Assembly (NCBI GenBank): GCA_016791425.1
Contig: JAEUMQ010000020.1
Coordinates: 186,001 to 250,000 of the forward strand
DNA from: Hyphomonadaceae bacterium
Lineage (GTDB): Bacteria > Pseudomonadota > Alphaproteobacteria > Caulobacterales > Aquidulcibacteraceae
DNA length: 64,000 bases
Direction: 5' to 3'
Shown here one piece after another: positions 40,502 to 48,602 of the stretch (positions within the stretch are counted from its first letter, which is position 1; each line of letters opens with the position of its first letter). The translations under genes and the position numbers were made by a program. Below the pieces are notes generated by a model. That model saw only the letters and a list, made by a program, of their open reading frames with translations, was not told the origin of the DNA and did no database searches.

Positions 40502-41743
40502 ATGAGCGACTTCCTCATGCCCGCCGACGGCCCGAACGCAGACGTCTCCTCTGTCCCGCTCGACAAGCTCGATCTCTCCCAGCAGCACATCTGGTCCACC
40601 AACTCGCACTGGCCGTACTTCGCCCGCCTCCGCCGCGAGGCCCCGGTGCATTTCTGCCCGGAGAGCCAGTTCGGCCCCTATTGGTCGGTCACCACCTACA
40701 AGGACATCTTCTTCGTCGATACCCATCACGATCTTTTCTCCTCCTCCGACGGCATCACGCTCGCGGACGCCTCCGAAGGCTTCGAGCTCCCAATGTTCAT
40801 CGCGATGGACCCGCCCCGGCACGACGCGCAGCGCAAGGCCGTGCAGCCCATCGTCGGCGCGCCCATGCTGGAGGCGCTGCAGCCGATCATCCGCGAACGC
40901 ATCGCCGGCATCCTCGATGCGCTCCCGCGCGGGCAAACGTTCGACTGGGTCGATCGCGTCTCCATCGAGCTCACCACCCAGATGCTCGCCACGCTCTTTG
41001 ACTTTCCGTTCGAGGATCGCCGCAAGCTCACCCGTTGGTCCGACGTCGCCACCGGCCGCGGCAACCGCGCCATCGTGGAAAGCGAGGAGCAATGGCGCGG
41101 CGAGCTGCTCGAATGCGCCGATTATTTCTCCCGCCTTTGGAACGCGCGCATCGACGCCCCGCCCAGGCAGGATCTCATCTCGCTCATGGCTCATGCCCCG
41201 GCCACCCGCGACATGCCGAGGATGGAATTCCTCGGCAATCTCATCCTCCTCATCGTCGGCGGCAACGACACGACGCGCAACTCGCTCACCGGCGGCGTTA
41301 TCGCCTTCAACGAGAACCCTTCCGAGTTCGCCAAGCTCCGCGCCGATCCTGCGCTGGTGGATTCCGCCGCCTCCGAGATCATCCGTTGGCAGACGCCGCT
41401 CGCGCACATGCGCCGCACCGCGATCTTCGACACCGAGCTCGGCGGTCAGCAGATCCGCGCTGGCGACAAGGTCGTCATGTGGTACGTCTCCGGCAATCGC
41501 GACGAGACCGCCATCGAGAACGCGAACGCGTTCCGCATCGATCGCCCGCGCGTGCGCCAGCATCTCTCGTTCGGCTACGGCATTCATCGCTGCGTCGGCA
41601 TGCGCCTCGCCGAGATGCAGCTGCGCACCACCTGGGAAGAGATCCTCAAGCGCTTCGACAGGATCGAAATCATGGGCCCGCCCGACCGCATCCCCTCATC
41701 CTTCGTCCACGGCTATTCCACGCTCCCCGTCCGCGTCTCCTGA
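40502..41743 (+). CDS. Cytochrome P450
   Basis: A soluble bacterial P450 of 413 aa. The I-helix motif GGNDTTRNSLTGG, the ExxR pair in EIIRWQTPLAHMRR and the haem-binding loop FGYGIHRCVGMRLAEMQ (Cys ligand) are intact. The sequence resembles the CYP108/CYP125-142-type group that acts on terpenes, steroids or long alkyl chains, an inference from the I-helix and K-helix context. No ferredoxin or reductase gene is adjacent, so redox partners must be encoded elsewhere. Confidence 0.93.
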   Translation: MSDFLMPADGPNADVSSVPLDKLDLSQQHIWSTNSHWPYFARLRREAPVHFCPESQFGPYWSVTTYKDIFFVDTHHDLFSSSDGITLADASEGFELPMFIAMDPPRHDAQRKAVQPIVGAPMLEALQPIIRERIAGILDALPRGQTFDWVDRVSIELTTQMLATLFDFPFEDRRKLTRWSDVATGRGNRAIVESEEQWRGELLECADYFSRLWNARIDAPPRQDLISLMAHAPATRDMPRMEFLGNLILLIVGGNDTTRNSLTGGVIAFNENPSEFAKLRADPALVDSAASEIIRWQTPLAHMRRTAIFDTELGGQQIRAGDKVVMWYVSGNRDETAIENANAFRIDRPRVRQHLSFGYGIHRCVGMRLAEMQLRTTWEEILKRFDRIEIMGPPDRIPSSFVHGYSTLPVRVS

Positions 41744-41766
41744 GCATCGGCGAGGGGCGGCTCTTT

Positions 41767-41810
41767 CCTCCCCCGTTTACGGGGGAGGTGTCGCGTGCGA
41801 AGCACGCGAC
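41767..41810. repeat. Double-hairpin intergenic palindrome
   Basis: CCTCCCCCGT-TT-ACGGGGGAGG (41767-41788) is followed after one base by the 9-bp hairpin GTCGCGTGC-GAA-GCACGCGAC (41790-41810) and then GGAGGGGGCGC. The same two-hairpin layout recurs at 42489 and 52800. It lies between the P450 and GST genes. Confidence 0.75.
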
Positions 41811-41851
41811 GGAGGGGGCGCAACTTCCCCGGCATCGCAAAGAGATCGCCC

Positions 41852-42472
41852 ATGAAGCTCTACCTCGCCCCGTACGCCCCCAACCCGCGCCGCGTCACGA
41901 TGTTCATCGCCGAGAAGGGCATCGCGGACATCGATCTCATCCAGCTCGACCTGCAGAAAGGCGAGCACCGCACCGAAGAGTTCCGCCGGAAATCCCCCTT
42001 CGCGCAGATCCCCACGCTCGAGCTCGATGACGGCCGCTGCCTCACCGAAAGCCGCGCCATCTGCCAGTATCTCGAAGCCCTCCATCCTGAGCCCAACCTC
42101 ATGGGCGCCGACGCCTTCGAGCGCGCCTTCATCGAGATGTGGGATCGCCGCATGGAGCTCATGTTCTCCGTGCCGCTGATGCTGTGGGTGCGTCACGGCA
42201 ATCCCGTGCTCGCGATGCTGGAACGCAACCAGAGCGCCGAGGTCGCATCCTTCAATCAAGGCCAGGCCATGCGCATGGCCAAGCGCCTCAATGACGAGCT
42301 GGCGTCGCGCCCATGGATCGCCGGCGATCGCTTCACCATCGCCGACATCACCGCCGCTTGCGGGATGGACTTCGCCAAGATGATGCAATGGCGCCCGGGC
42401 GATGATCTCCCGCACCTTAAGGCCTGGCGCGCCCGCATCGCCGACCGCCCCGCCGGCAAAGTTGCCGCATAA
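41852..42472 (+). CDS. Glutathione S-transferase family protein
   Basis: A 206-aa GST. The thioredoxin-like N-terminal domain (residues 1-80) has MKLYLAPYAPNPRRVTMFIA, FAQIPTLELDDGRCLTESRA (the cis-Pro and SNAIL/TRAIL-type Glu-Ser). The C-terminal helical domain ends in WIAGDRFTIADITAACGMDF with the conserved Asp N-cap. The ATG at 41852 gives the standard N-terminus. The substrate is unknown; proximity to the P450 suggests xenobiotic or hydrophobe metabolism only weakly. Confidence 0.9.
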   Translation: MKLYLAPYAPNPRRVTMFIAEKGIADIDLIQLDLQKGEHRTEEFRRKSPFAQIPTLELDDGRCLTESRAICQYLEALHPEPNLMGADAFERAFIEMWDRRMELMFSVPLMLWVRHGNPVLAMLERNQSAEVASFNQGQAMRMAKRLNDELASRPWIAGDRFTIADITAACGMDFAKMMQWRPGDDLPHLKAWRARIADRPAGKVAA

Positions 42473-42488
42473 CAGGAAAGGGCTCTTT

Positions 42489-42526
42489 CCTCCCCCGTTT
42501 GCGGGGGAGGTGTCGCCGAAGGCGAC
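42489..42526. repeat. Double-hairpin intergenic palindrome
   Basis: CCTCCCCCG-TTTG-CGGGGGAGG (42489-42510) followed by GTCGCC-GAA-GGCGAC (42512-42526). It is nearly identical to the element at 41767, differing by covarying bases in the second stem. It lies between the convergent GST and CHAD genes. Confidence 0.75.
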
Positions 42527-42557
42527 GGAAAGGGCGCGGCTGCGCCGACTTGTAAGG

Positions 42558-43373
42558 CTACCTGTGCAGATCCTTGCCGATCTTGTCGGTCTGCTTGCGC
42601 AGCTTCTTCAGCTTCTTGCCCAGGAACGCCTGCACCAGATCCGCATCGTCCGGCGCGCCCGCCAGCGCCGGCTCGCGGCGCACCTGCGCGATCAGCATCA
42701 TCGTGTCGCGCTCGCGCCCGAGGAGCTCCCCGAGCCGCTGCGCGCGCTGCGTTCGGCGCGGCAGCTTTTTTGGCCAAGCGTCACCCAAAAGCAACGCCGC
42801 ATAGAGCCGCTCCTTCTCTCTTTGGCGCCATTTGTGACGGTCCTCGACCTCTCCCGTCAGCTGCGCCTCCTTGAAGGCTCTGCGCACGCGCCGATCGAGC
42901 CGCTCAGCGCCGGCGCGCACATGCTTCTTGTCTGCAATCGTCGGCCAGCCCTGCGCCGTGGCCGCCAGCGCGCGCGCGTCGCGCGCGGCCTCACCCAGGG
43001 ACGGACATTCCATTGCGTGACGGCGCGCCGCAACCTTGCGGGAAAGATAGAAAAGCGCCTTGCGCGTCCGGCCTTCCTCTTGCTCCGCATAGGATTTTGC
43101 ACATGCGGCGATGGCGTCGAGATCGCGGACGTCGGAAAAGCGTCGCATGATCGCGCGTATTCCGGAAATGATTTGCCCGGCCGTCTCGGGCGCGCACAGA
43201 TGCGCAAGCCGCGCCAACGCGCGGGCGCGCTTCAGGGACGTGCGTCCGCGATGCACCGCCTCGACCGGGCTGGGGCTCTCGAAAGCGGCGATCGCCGCCT
43301 CCAATTGCGCACACAGCGCCTCGCGGAGCTCGAAGCTGGGCGTGGGCTTGAGCACGGGGAGGCATGTGGGCAA
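42558..43373 (-). CDS. CHAD domain protein
   Basis: A 271-aa alpha-helical protein of the CHAD family, whose members bind polyphosphate through Lys/Arg/His-rich helices. Typical features are AVHRGRTSLKRARALARLAH (N-terminal CHAD motif, normally VHxxRVxxRRLR), FSDVRDLDAI and the basic C-terminus KKLKKLRKQTDKIGKDLH. There is no CYTH (triphosphatase) domain. The start is uncertain: a TTG at 43373 or a GTG at 43355. It probably localises to polyphosphate granules. Confidence 0.85.
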   Translation of the reverse strand: MPTCLPVLKPTPSFELREALCAQLEAAIAAFESPSPVEAVHRGRTSLKRARALARLAHLCAPETAGQIISGIRAIMRRFSDVRDLDAIAACAKSYAEQEEGRTRKALFYLSRKVAARRHAMECPSLGEAARDARALAATAQGWPTIADKKHVRAGAERLDRRVRRAFKEAQLTGEVEDRHKWRQREKERLYAALLLGDAWPKKLPRRTQRAQRLGELLGRERDTMMLIAQVRREPALAGAPDDADLVQAFLGKKLKKLRKQTDKIGKDLHR

Positions 43374-43439
43374 ATTTCAGTCCGCCGCGCAATACTGTCG
43401 TAACCTGCCGACGATGCGCTCGATTGGCGCGGCGCTAAG

Positions 43440-43459
43440 TTATTCACAGTTTATCCACA
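43440..43459 (+). promoter_or_regulatory. Two tandem DnaA-box sequences
   Basis: TTATTCACA (43440-43448) and TTATCCACA (43451-43459) both match the DnaA-box consensus TTATNCACA exactly, in direct orientation with an 11-bp period. They lie 20 bases upstream of the next gene's start. They may make that promoter DnaA-responsive or act as a titration site. Confidence 0.5.
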
Positions 43460-43479
43460 GCCTGCTTGGTGGAAGGCCC

Positions 43480-44484
43480 GTGCGCGCGCTCGTCGTCGCT
43501 TGCCTCCTCCTTGTTTCGTCCGGCGCCGCGTTTGCCCAGACGCGGACGCAGACGATCATTCCGCGCGTCGGCTTCCGTGACGCGATCATCGTGCGCGTGC
43601 AGCAGATCCAACCGGGCTTGCGCATCGAGCGCAGCGGAGATCTGTCTTTCACGATCGGCCCCGCGCAGGCGCCGTTCGCGCTCGATCCCTACTATCGGCA
43701 ATACGCCGCCGCGCCTGGAACGCTCGGGCTCGTCATCGAGGCTGCCGCCCGCGAGGCGATCGACGCAGGGCGGCGCGCGCCCGCCGCGCCGCCGCGTGCA
43801 GCGATCGAGCGTGCGCCCGCGTCGCAACCATCTCGTCCGGACGTGATTGAACGAGCGCCCCCGCCGTCCGCGCCGCCGCCGCAGCTGCAGGCCGCGCGAC
43901 CGCAAATTCGCCAGCGTCTGCCCCAGGAGCCCGGCCGCGCGCCGGCGCCGATCGCCGCGGACCGCCTTGAGGTGCAAGCCTCGCCATCTCGCGCCGCGCC
44001 CGCGCGCCTCGTTTCGCTTCTGCGAGCGCGCGCCGCGCTCGCGCAGAATGACGAGCCGCAGCCGGTGTCGCGTCCGTTCCTTGGCGATCTCGTCGAGGTC
44101 CTGGCGATCGATGGAACGCCCGTTTCCGCTGACCGCCTCGAAGAGCTGAGCCTCCCCATCGACGAAGCCTGGGCGCGCGCGCGCCGCAACACGCGCGCCG
44201 GTCGCTTCGCTGCGAGCCCGCTCGAGGGCTACGGCGCGCTGGTGCGTTTGACCGGCGCCCTCGCCATTCTGCTTGATCCAGGCACGTGCAGCGCCGCCGA
44301 CCAGGGCGCCCGTCTCTTCCTTGCCCTCGGGCCCGGCGCGATCGCCACCGCCGACCGCCGCACCCCCGGCGCCGAGGCCGACTTCTTCCGCCTCCTGCGT
44401 GACGTCACGCAAACCGGCCGCGCCTATTCCACAACGCCCGTGACATGCCGCGCCGGCGCGTGGGAGATTGCGCGCCGACAATGA
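43480..44484 (+). CDS. Exported protein with Pro-rich linker, unknown function
   Basis: A 334-aa precursor with a signal peptide (residues 1-20, ending GAAFAQ), a first domain (FRDAIIVRVQQIQPGLRIER), a long Pro/Ala/Arg-rich linker (about residues 95-175) and a second domain after ARLVSLLRARAAL. I do not recognise a family. The GTG at 43480 with a GGTGGAAGG ribosome binding site puts the signal peptide at the N-terminus; an ATG at 43414 is possible but would be upstream of the DnaA boxes. Probably periplasmic. Confidence 0.65.
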   Translation: MRALVVACLLLVSSGAAFAQTRTQTIIPRVGFRDAIIVRVQQIQPGLRIERSGDLSFTIGPAQAPFALDPYYRQYAAAPGTLGLVIEAAAREAIDAGRRAPAAPPRAAIERAPASQPSRPDVIERAPPPSAPPPQLQAARPQIRQRLPQEPGRAPAPIAADRLEVQASPSRAAPARLVSLLRARAALAQNDEPQPVSRPFLGDLVEVLAIDGTPVSADRLEELSLPIDEAWARARRNTRAGRFAASPLEGYGALVRLTGALAILLDPGTCSAADQGARLFLALGPGAIATADRRTPGAEADFFRLLRDVTQTGRAYSTTPVTCRAGAWEIARRQ

Positions 44485-44556
44485 AGCTCCCATCCCCGGA
44501 CGGACGCGACGCGCCCAATCCGGGCCCACGACCACGGAGCCATGGGAGAGAAGCGC

Positions 44557-45699
44557 ATGGACGCCGAAACACGCACGCAATTGATCGAGGCCGTCCGCCG
44601 CTTCGTGCAGGAGAAGCTGCGTCCCCTCGAGCGCGAAGTCGCAGAGACGGACGAAATTCCCGCCTGGGTCCAGAAGGAGATGGGCGAGCTCGGCCTTTAC
44701 GGCCTCTCCATCCCGGAAGAATACGGCGGCCTCGGCCTCTCGATGGAAGCCGAATGCCTCGTCGTCTTCGAGCTCGGCCAGGTCTCTCCCGCCTTCCGCT
44801 CTACGATCGGCACCAATGTCGGCATCGGCAGCCAGGGCCTCGTCATGTTCGGCTCGGACGCCCAGAAGGAGCGTTATCTGCCGCAGATCGCGACCGGCGA
44901 AATCGTGACGAGCTTCGCGCTCACCGAGCCCGAAGCGGGCTCTGACTCCGCCTCCGTGCGCACCACCGCAAGGCTCGACGCCGCCCATTACGTCATCAAC
45001 GGAACCAAGCGCTACATCACCAACGCCGATCGCGCATCGCTCTTCACCGTCATGGCGCGCACCGATCCCGACAAGAAGGGCGCTTCCGGCGTCTCCGCCT
45101 TCCTCGTCCCGCGCGATCTCGACGGCATCGCGATCGGCAAGCCCGAGAAGAAGATGGGCCAGCAGGGCGCCCACATCTGCGACGTCATGTTCGAGAACGT
45201 CCGTGTACCAGCAGAAAATATCCTGGGGCAGGAAGGGCAGGGCTTTCGCGTGGCGATGCAGGTGCTCGATCGGGGCCGCCTGCACATTTCCGCGATGTGC
45301 GTCGGCGTCGCCGAGCGCCTCATCGAGGAGAGCGTCGCCTACGCCGCCGAGCGCAGGCAATTCGGCGAGCCGATCGGCAATTTCCAGCTCGTCCAGGCCA
45401 TGCTCGCCGACAGCCGCACGGAGGCCTACGCCGCGCGCTGCATGGTGCTCGACGCCGCCCGCCGCCGCGATGCGGGAGAGCGCATCACTCAAGAAGCGGC
45501 CTGCGCCAAGCTCTTCGCTTCCGAGATGGTCGGCCGCGTCGCCGACCGCGCCGTGCAGATCTTCGGCGGCGCCGGCTATGTCGCCGACCACGGCATCGAG
45601 CGCTTCTATCGCGATGTGCGCATCTTCCGCATCTACGAAGGCGCTTCGGAAATCCAACGCCTCGTCATCGCCCGCGAAATGCTGAAGCAGCCCCGCTGA
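44557..45699 (+). CDS. Acyl-CoA dehydrogenase (short/branched-chain type)
   Basis: A 380-aa acyl-CoA dehydrogenase with the full set of family motifs: FALTEPEAGSDSASVRTTAR, NGTKRYITNADRAS, ERRQFGEPIGNFQ-type region AAERRQFGEPIGNFQLVQAM, QIFGGAGYVADHGIERFYRD and EGASEIQRLVIAREML. The conserved Glu of the EGxSEIQR region fits an isovaleryl/short-chain type. I prefer the ATG at 44557 with GGGAGAG upstream; an ATG at 44542 is possible. Third ACAD gene of this window, so fatty-acid or amino-acid catabolism is prominent. Confidence 0.93.
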   Translation: MDAETRTQLIEAVRRFVQEKLRPLEREVAETDEIPAWVQKEMGELGLYGLSIPEEYGGLGLSMEAECLVVFELGQVSPAFRSTIGTNVGIGSQGLVMFGSDAQKERYLPQIATGEIVTSFALTEPEAGSDSASVRTTARLDAAHYVINGTKRYITNADRASLFTVMARTDPDKKGASGVSAFLVPRDLDGIAIGKPEKKMGQQGAHICDVMFENVRVPAENILGQEGQGFRVAMQVLDRGRLHISAMCVGVAERLIEESVAYAAERRQFGEPIGNFQLVQAMLADSRTEAYAARCMVLDAARRRDAGERITQEAACAKLFASEMVGRVADRAVQIFGGAGYVADHGIERFYRDVRIFRIYEGASEIQRLVIAREMLKQPR

Positions 45700-45844
45700 G
45701 GTCGGGAGAGGCTTCCCCGCTAGTCGGTTGCGGATGAGACTTGACGTCTCGAAGGTCCTCTGCGCGACGGTGACGAGGGTGCTTGCGTCGCTTGCTGGTG
45801 GTTCGCCCATAGGAGAGGAGCTAACGCCCGCGCCTAAGGGCCGA

Positions 45845-47152
45845 CTAACCGAACACCCGGGCGAAGATGGCGTCGACGCGCGCGAAATGGTGCGCGTCCT
45901 CGAAGCAGGCGGCCAGCGCCGCTTCATCGAGCACGGACGTGATCACCGGGTCCATCTTCAAGCGCGAATAAAGCGCGTCGGCCGCGCGCGGCGGCGGCGA
46001 TTGCCACACCTTCATCGCGTGTCTTTGCACGAGGAGATAGGAATCCTCGCGCGAAACGCCGTGCTGCGTGAGCGCGAGCAGCACGCGCTGCGAATTGTGC
46101 AGCCCCCCGAGCAGGGCGAGATTGCGCGCCATGTTCTCCGGATAGACGATGAGCTTCTCCACCACGCCGGCGAGGCGCTGGAGCGCAAAGTCCAAATGGA
46201 TGGTCGCGTCGGGCCCGATGCCGCGCTCGACCGAGGAGTGGCTGATGTCGCGCTCGTGCCAGAGCGCTACGTTCTCCAGCGCCGGAATCGCGGCCGAGCG
46301 CACCAGCCGCGCCAGCCCGCAGAGGTTCTCCGTGAGCACGGGGTTGCGCTTGTGCGGCATCGCCGACGAGCCCTTCTGCCCCGGCTCGAAATATTCTTCC
46401 GCCTCCAGCACTTCGGTGCGCTGCAGATGGCGGATTTCCGTGGCCAGCCGCTCCACCCCTGAGGCGACAACGCCGAGCGTGGAGAAGAACGCCGCGTGCC
46501 GGTCGCGCGGGATCACCTGCGTGGAGACCGGCTCTACGGTCAGATCGAGCTCTTTCGCCACGTAGGCTTCGACGCGCGGATCAATCTGAGCAAAGGTGCC
46601 GACCGCGCCGGAGATGGCGCAGGTGGCGATTTCCGCGCGCGCGGCCTTAAGGCGATCGAGATTGCGCGCGAACTCGGCGTAATGCCCGGCGAGCTTGAGC
46701 CCGAACGTGGTCGGTTCTGCATGCACGCCGTGCGAGCGGCCGATGCAGGCGGTGTCCTTGTGCTCCAGCGCGCGCGTCTTCAGCGCCGCCATCACCCGCT
46801 CGCAGCCCGCGATGAGCAGGTCGCTCGCGCGTGCGAGCTGCACGGCGAGGCACGTGTCGAGCACGTCGGAGGAGGTCATGCCCTGGTGCGCGAAACGCGC
46901 CTCAGGGCCGACATGCTCCGCGACATTGGTGAGGAACGCGATCACGTCGTGGCGCACTTCGCGCTCGATCTCGTCGATCCGCGCGACCGAGAAGGCGCCC
47001 TTCTCGCGATAGGCGATCGCGGCGTCCTTTGGGATCGTGCCGAGCTCGGCCATGGCCTCCATGGCCAGCGCCTCGATCTCGAACCAGATGGAGAAGCGCG
47101 TCTCCGGCGACCAGACGGCCGCCATTTCCGGCCTGGAATAGCGTGGAATCAT
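45845..47152 (-). CDS. purB: Adenylosuccinate lyase PurB
   Basis: A 435-aa homotetrameric enzyme that cleaves SAICAR and adenylosuccinate in purine synthesis. The fumarase-superfamily signature GSSAMPHKRNPVLTENLCG is intact, as are SHGVHAEPTTFGLKLAGHYA (catalytic His region) and MTSSDVLDTCLAVQL. The length matches the short bacterial/archaeal class. MIPRYSRPEMAAVW is the standard N-terminus. It starts 45 bases downstream of an MFS transporter gene on the same strand; 145 bases without a gene follow it. Confidence 0.97.
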   Translation of the reverse strand: MIPRYSRPEMAAVWSPETRFSIWFEIEALAMEAMAELGTIPKDAAIAYREKGAFSVARIDEIEREVRHDVIAFLTNVAEHVGPEARFAHQGMTSSDVLDTCLAVQLARASDLLIAGCERVMAALKTRALEHKDTACIGRSHGVHAEPTTFGLKLAGHYAEFARNLDRLKAARAEIATCAISGAVGTFAQIDPRVEAYVAKELDLTVEPVSTQVIPRDRHAAFFSTLGVVASGVERLATEIRHLQRTEVLEAEEYFEPGQKGSSAMPHKRNPVLTENLCGLARLVRSAAIPALENVALWHERDISHSSVERGIGPDATIHLDFALQRLAGVVEKLIVYPENMARNLALLGGLHNSQRVLLALTQHGVSREDSYLLVQRHAMKVWQSPPPRAADALYSRLKMDPVITSVLDEAALAACFEDAHHFARVDAIFARVFG

Positions 47153-47197
47153 GCCGGTTAGTTGCGCCGCGAGGCGCCCCCCGTCAATCGGGCGCCG

Positions 47198-48574
47198 TCA
47201 ACCGACGCGGTCGCGCTGCAGCGTGCGCCCGGCGAGGAGGAAGTGCCCCGCCGCCCACGCCAGGAAGACGAGCAGCGTGATGAGCGCGTACTTGAGCCCT
47301 TGCCCCTGCGCGGCCGCGCATGTCGCGGCGTTGTCCGCCGCGATGGCGCCTGGGCGGCACTGCGCCAGCGTCAGGCCGCTCGGCTCGAGCAGGATCTGGG
47401 CGAAGAAGTCGTTGGCGGCCCCGACGAAGGGCGGCCCGAGCCCGTAGCCGATCAGGTTGACGACGAGCAGCAGGAAGGCCGTCGCAGTCGCGCGCATGCG
47501 CGGTTCGGCCACGCCCTGCGTCACAGCGAACATGGGCCCAAGATAGAGGTAGTGGAATACGGGCGCCGCGAGCAGGAAGGCGAAAGCCGCCGCGAAGCTC
47601 GTCTGCACGAAGGCGAGCGCATAGAGCGGAACCGCCGCGCCGACGCCCAGCGCCGGCAGCCAGGAGAGCACGTGTCTGTGTCGCGCCGCGAGCCGGTCGG
47701 CGAGGAAGCCGCCGAGGAAAGTGCCGAGCCCGGCGGAAAGCCCGCCGATGATGCCGAACGCGTAGGAGGCGCGCGCGATCTCCTCGCGCAGCGTGGCGCC
47801 GAGCTCGTAATTGCGCACCATGTGCGAGACCAGGAACTGCGCGCTGCCATAGCCCACGAAGCTGATGAGCGCCCCGGCGAACGCGACATGCCAGAACGAG
47901 CTCTTGCCGGAGAGCGATTTGAGCGCGTCTCCGAAGCTGGGCGCCGTGGCCGAGGCGCTCGCGCTGCGCGGCGGCTCGCGGACGGTGAGCTTCAGGAGCA
48001 GCGCAACGAGAATTCCCGGCGCGCCGAGCAGCCAGAAAGCCATCCGCCAGTCGAAATTCTGCGTGAGCCAGCCCCCGCCGATCGCCGCCAGGCTGGTGCC
48101 GATCGGGATGCCGAGCGAGAAGATCGCCAACGCCGTCGCGCGCCGCTCGCGCGGGAAATAGTCGGAGATGGCCGAATGCGACGGCGGCACGCACGCCGCC
48201 TCGCCGATCCCGACCCCGACGCGCGCGAGCGCGAGCTGCGTGAAATTTCCCGCAAAGCCGCAAAGAGCGGTCATGACGCTCCAGAGCGCCGCGCCGATCG
48301 ACACGATGGTGATGCGGTTGGCGCGCTCCGCGAGCCGGGCGATCGGAATGCCGAGCAGCGTGTAAAGCAGCGCAAAGGCAGGCCCCCCGAGCAGGCCGAG
48401 CAACAGGTTGCTGACGCCGAATTCCTCGCGGATGGATTCCTGCACGACCGAGATGAGGATGCGATCGATGAAATTGAACGTGTAGACCACCAGGAGCGCG
48501 CCGAGCACGTAGGCGCGGTAGGTCTTCGAACCGTAGCCCGCATGGGCCGGCGCGGCGTCCGTCGCATTCGACAT
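47198..48574 (-). CDS. Spinster-type MFS transporter (downstream copy)
   Basis: A 458-aa major-facilitator permease with twelve helices. The start YVLGALLVVYTFNFIDRILI with the conserved D in helix 1, GIPIARLAERANR (loop 2-3 motif) and GVGIGEAACVPPSHSAISDYFPRERR are typical of the spinster-like group common in alphaproteobacteria. The substrate is unknown (lipids or aromatic acids are suggested for relatives). Its paralogue lies immediately upstream, 28 bases away, so they form a tandem pair, probably co-transcribed. Confidence 0.88.
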   Translation of the reverse strand: MSNATDAAPAHAGYGSKTYRAYVLGALLVVYTFNFIDRILISVVQESIREEFGVSNLLLGLLGGPAFALLYTLLGIPIARLAERANRITIVSIGAALWSVMTALCGFAGNFTQLALARVGVGIGEAACVPPSHSAISDYFPRERRATALAIFSLGIPIGTSLAAIGGGWLTQNFDWRMAFWLLGAPGILVALLLKLTVREPPRSASASATAPSFGDALKSLSGKSSFWHVAFAGALISFVGYGSAQFLVSHMVRNYELGATLREEIARASYAFGIIGGLSAGLGTFLGGFLADRLAARHRHVLSWLPALGVGAAVPLYALAFVQTSFAAAFAFLLAAPVFHYLYLGPMFAVTQGVAEPRMRATATAFLLLVVNLIGYGLGPPFVGAANDFFAQILLEPSGLTLAQCRPGAIAADNAATCAAAQGQGLKYALITLLVFLAWAAGHFLLAGRTLQRDRVG

Positions 48575-48602
48575 GATGGGCTCCGTTTGCGAGGGGCGCC
48601 CC

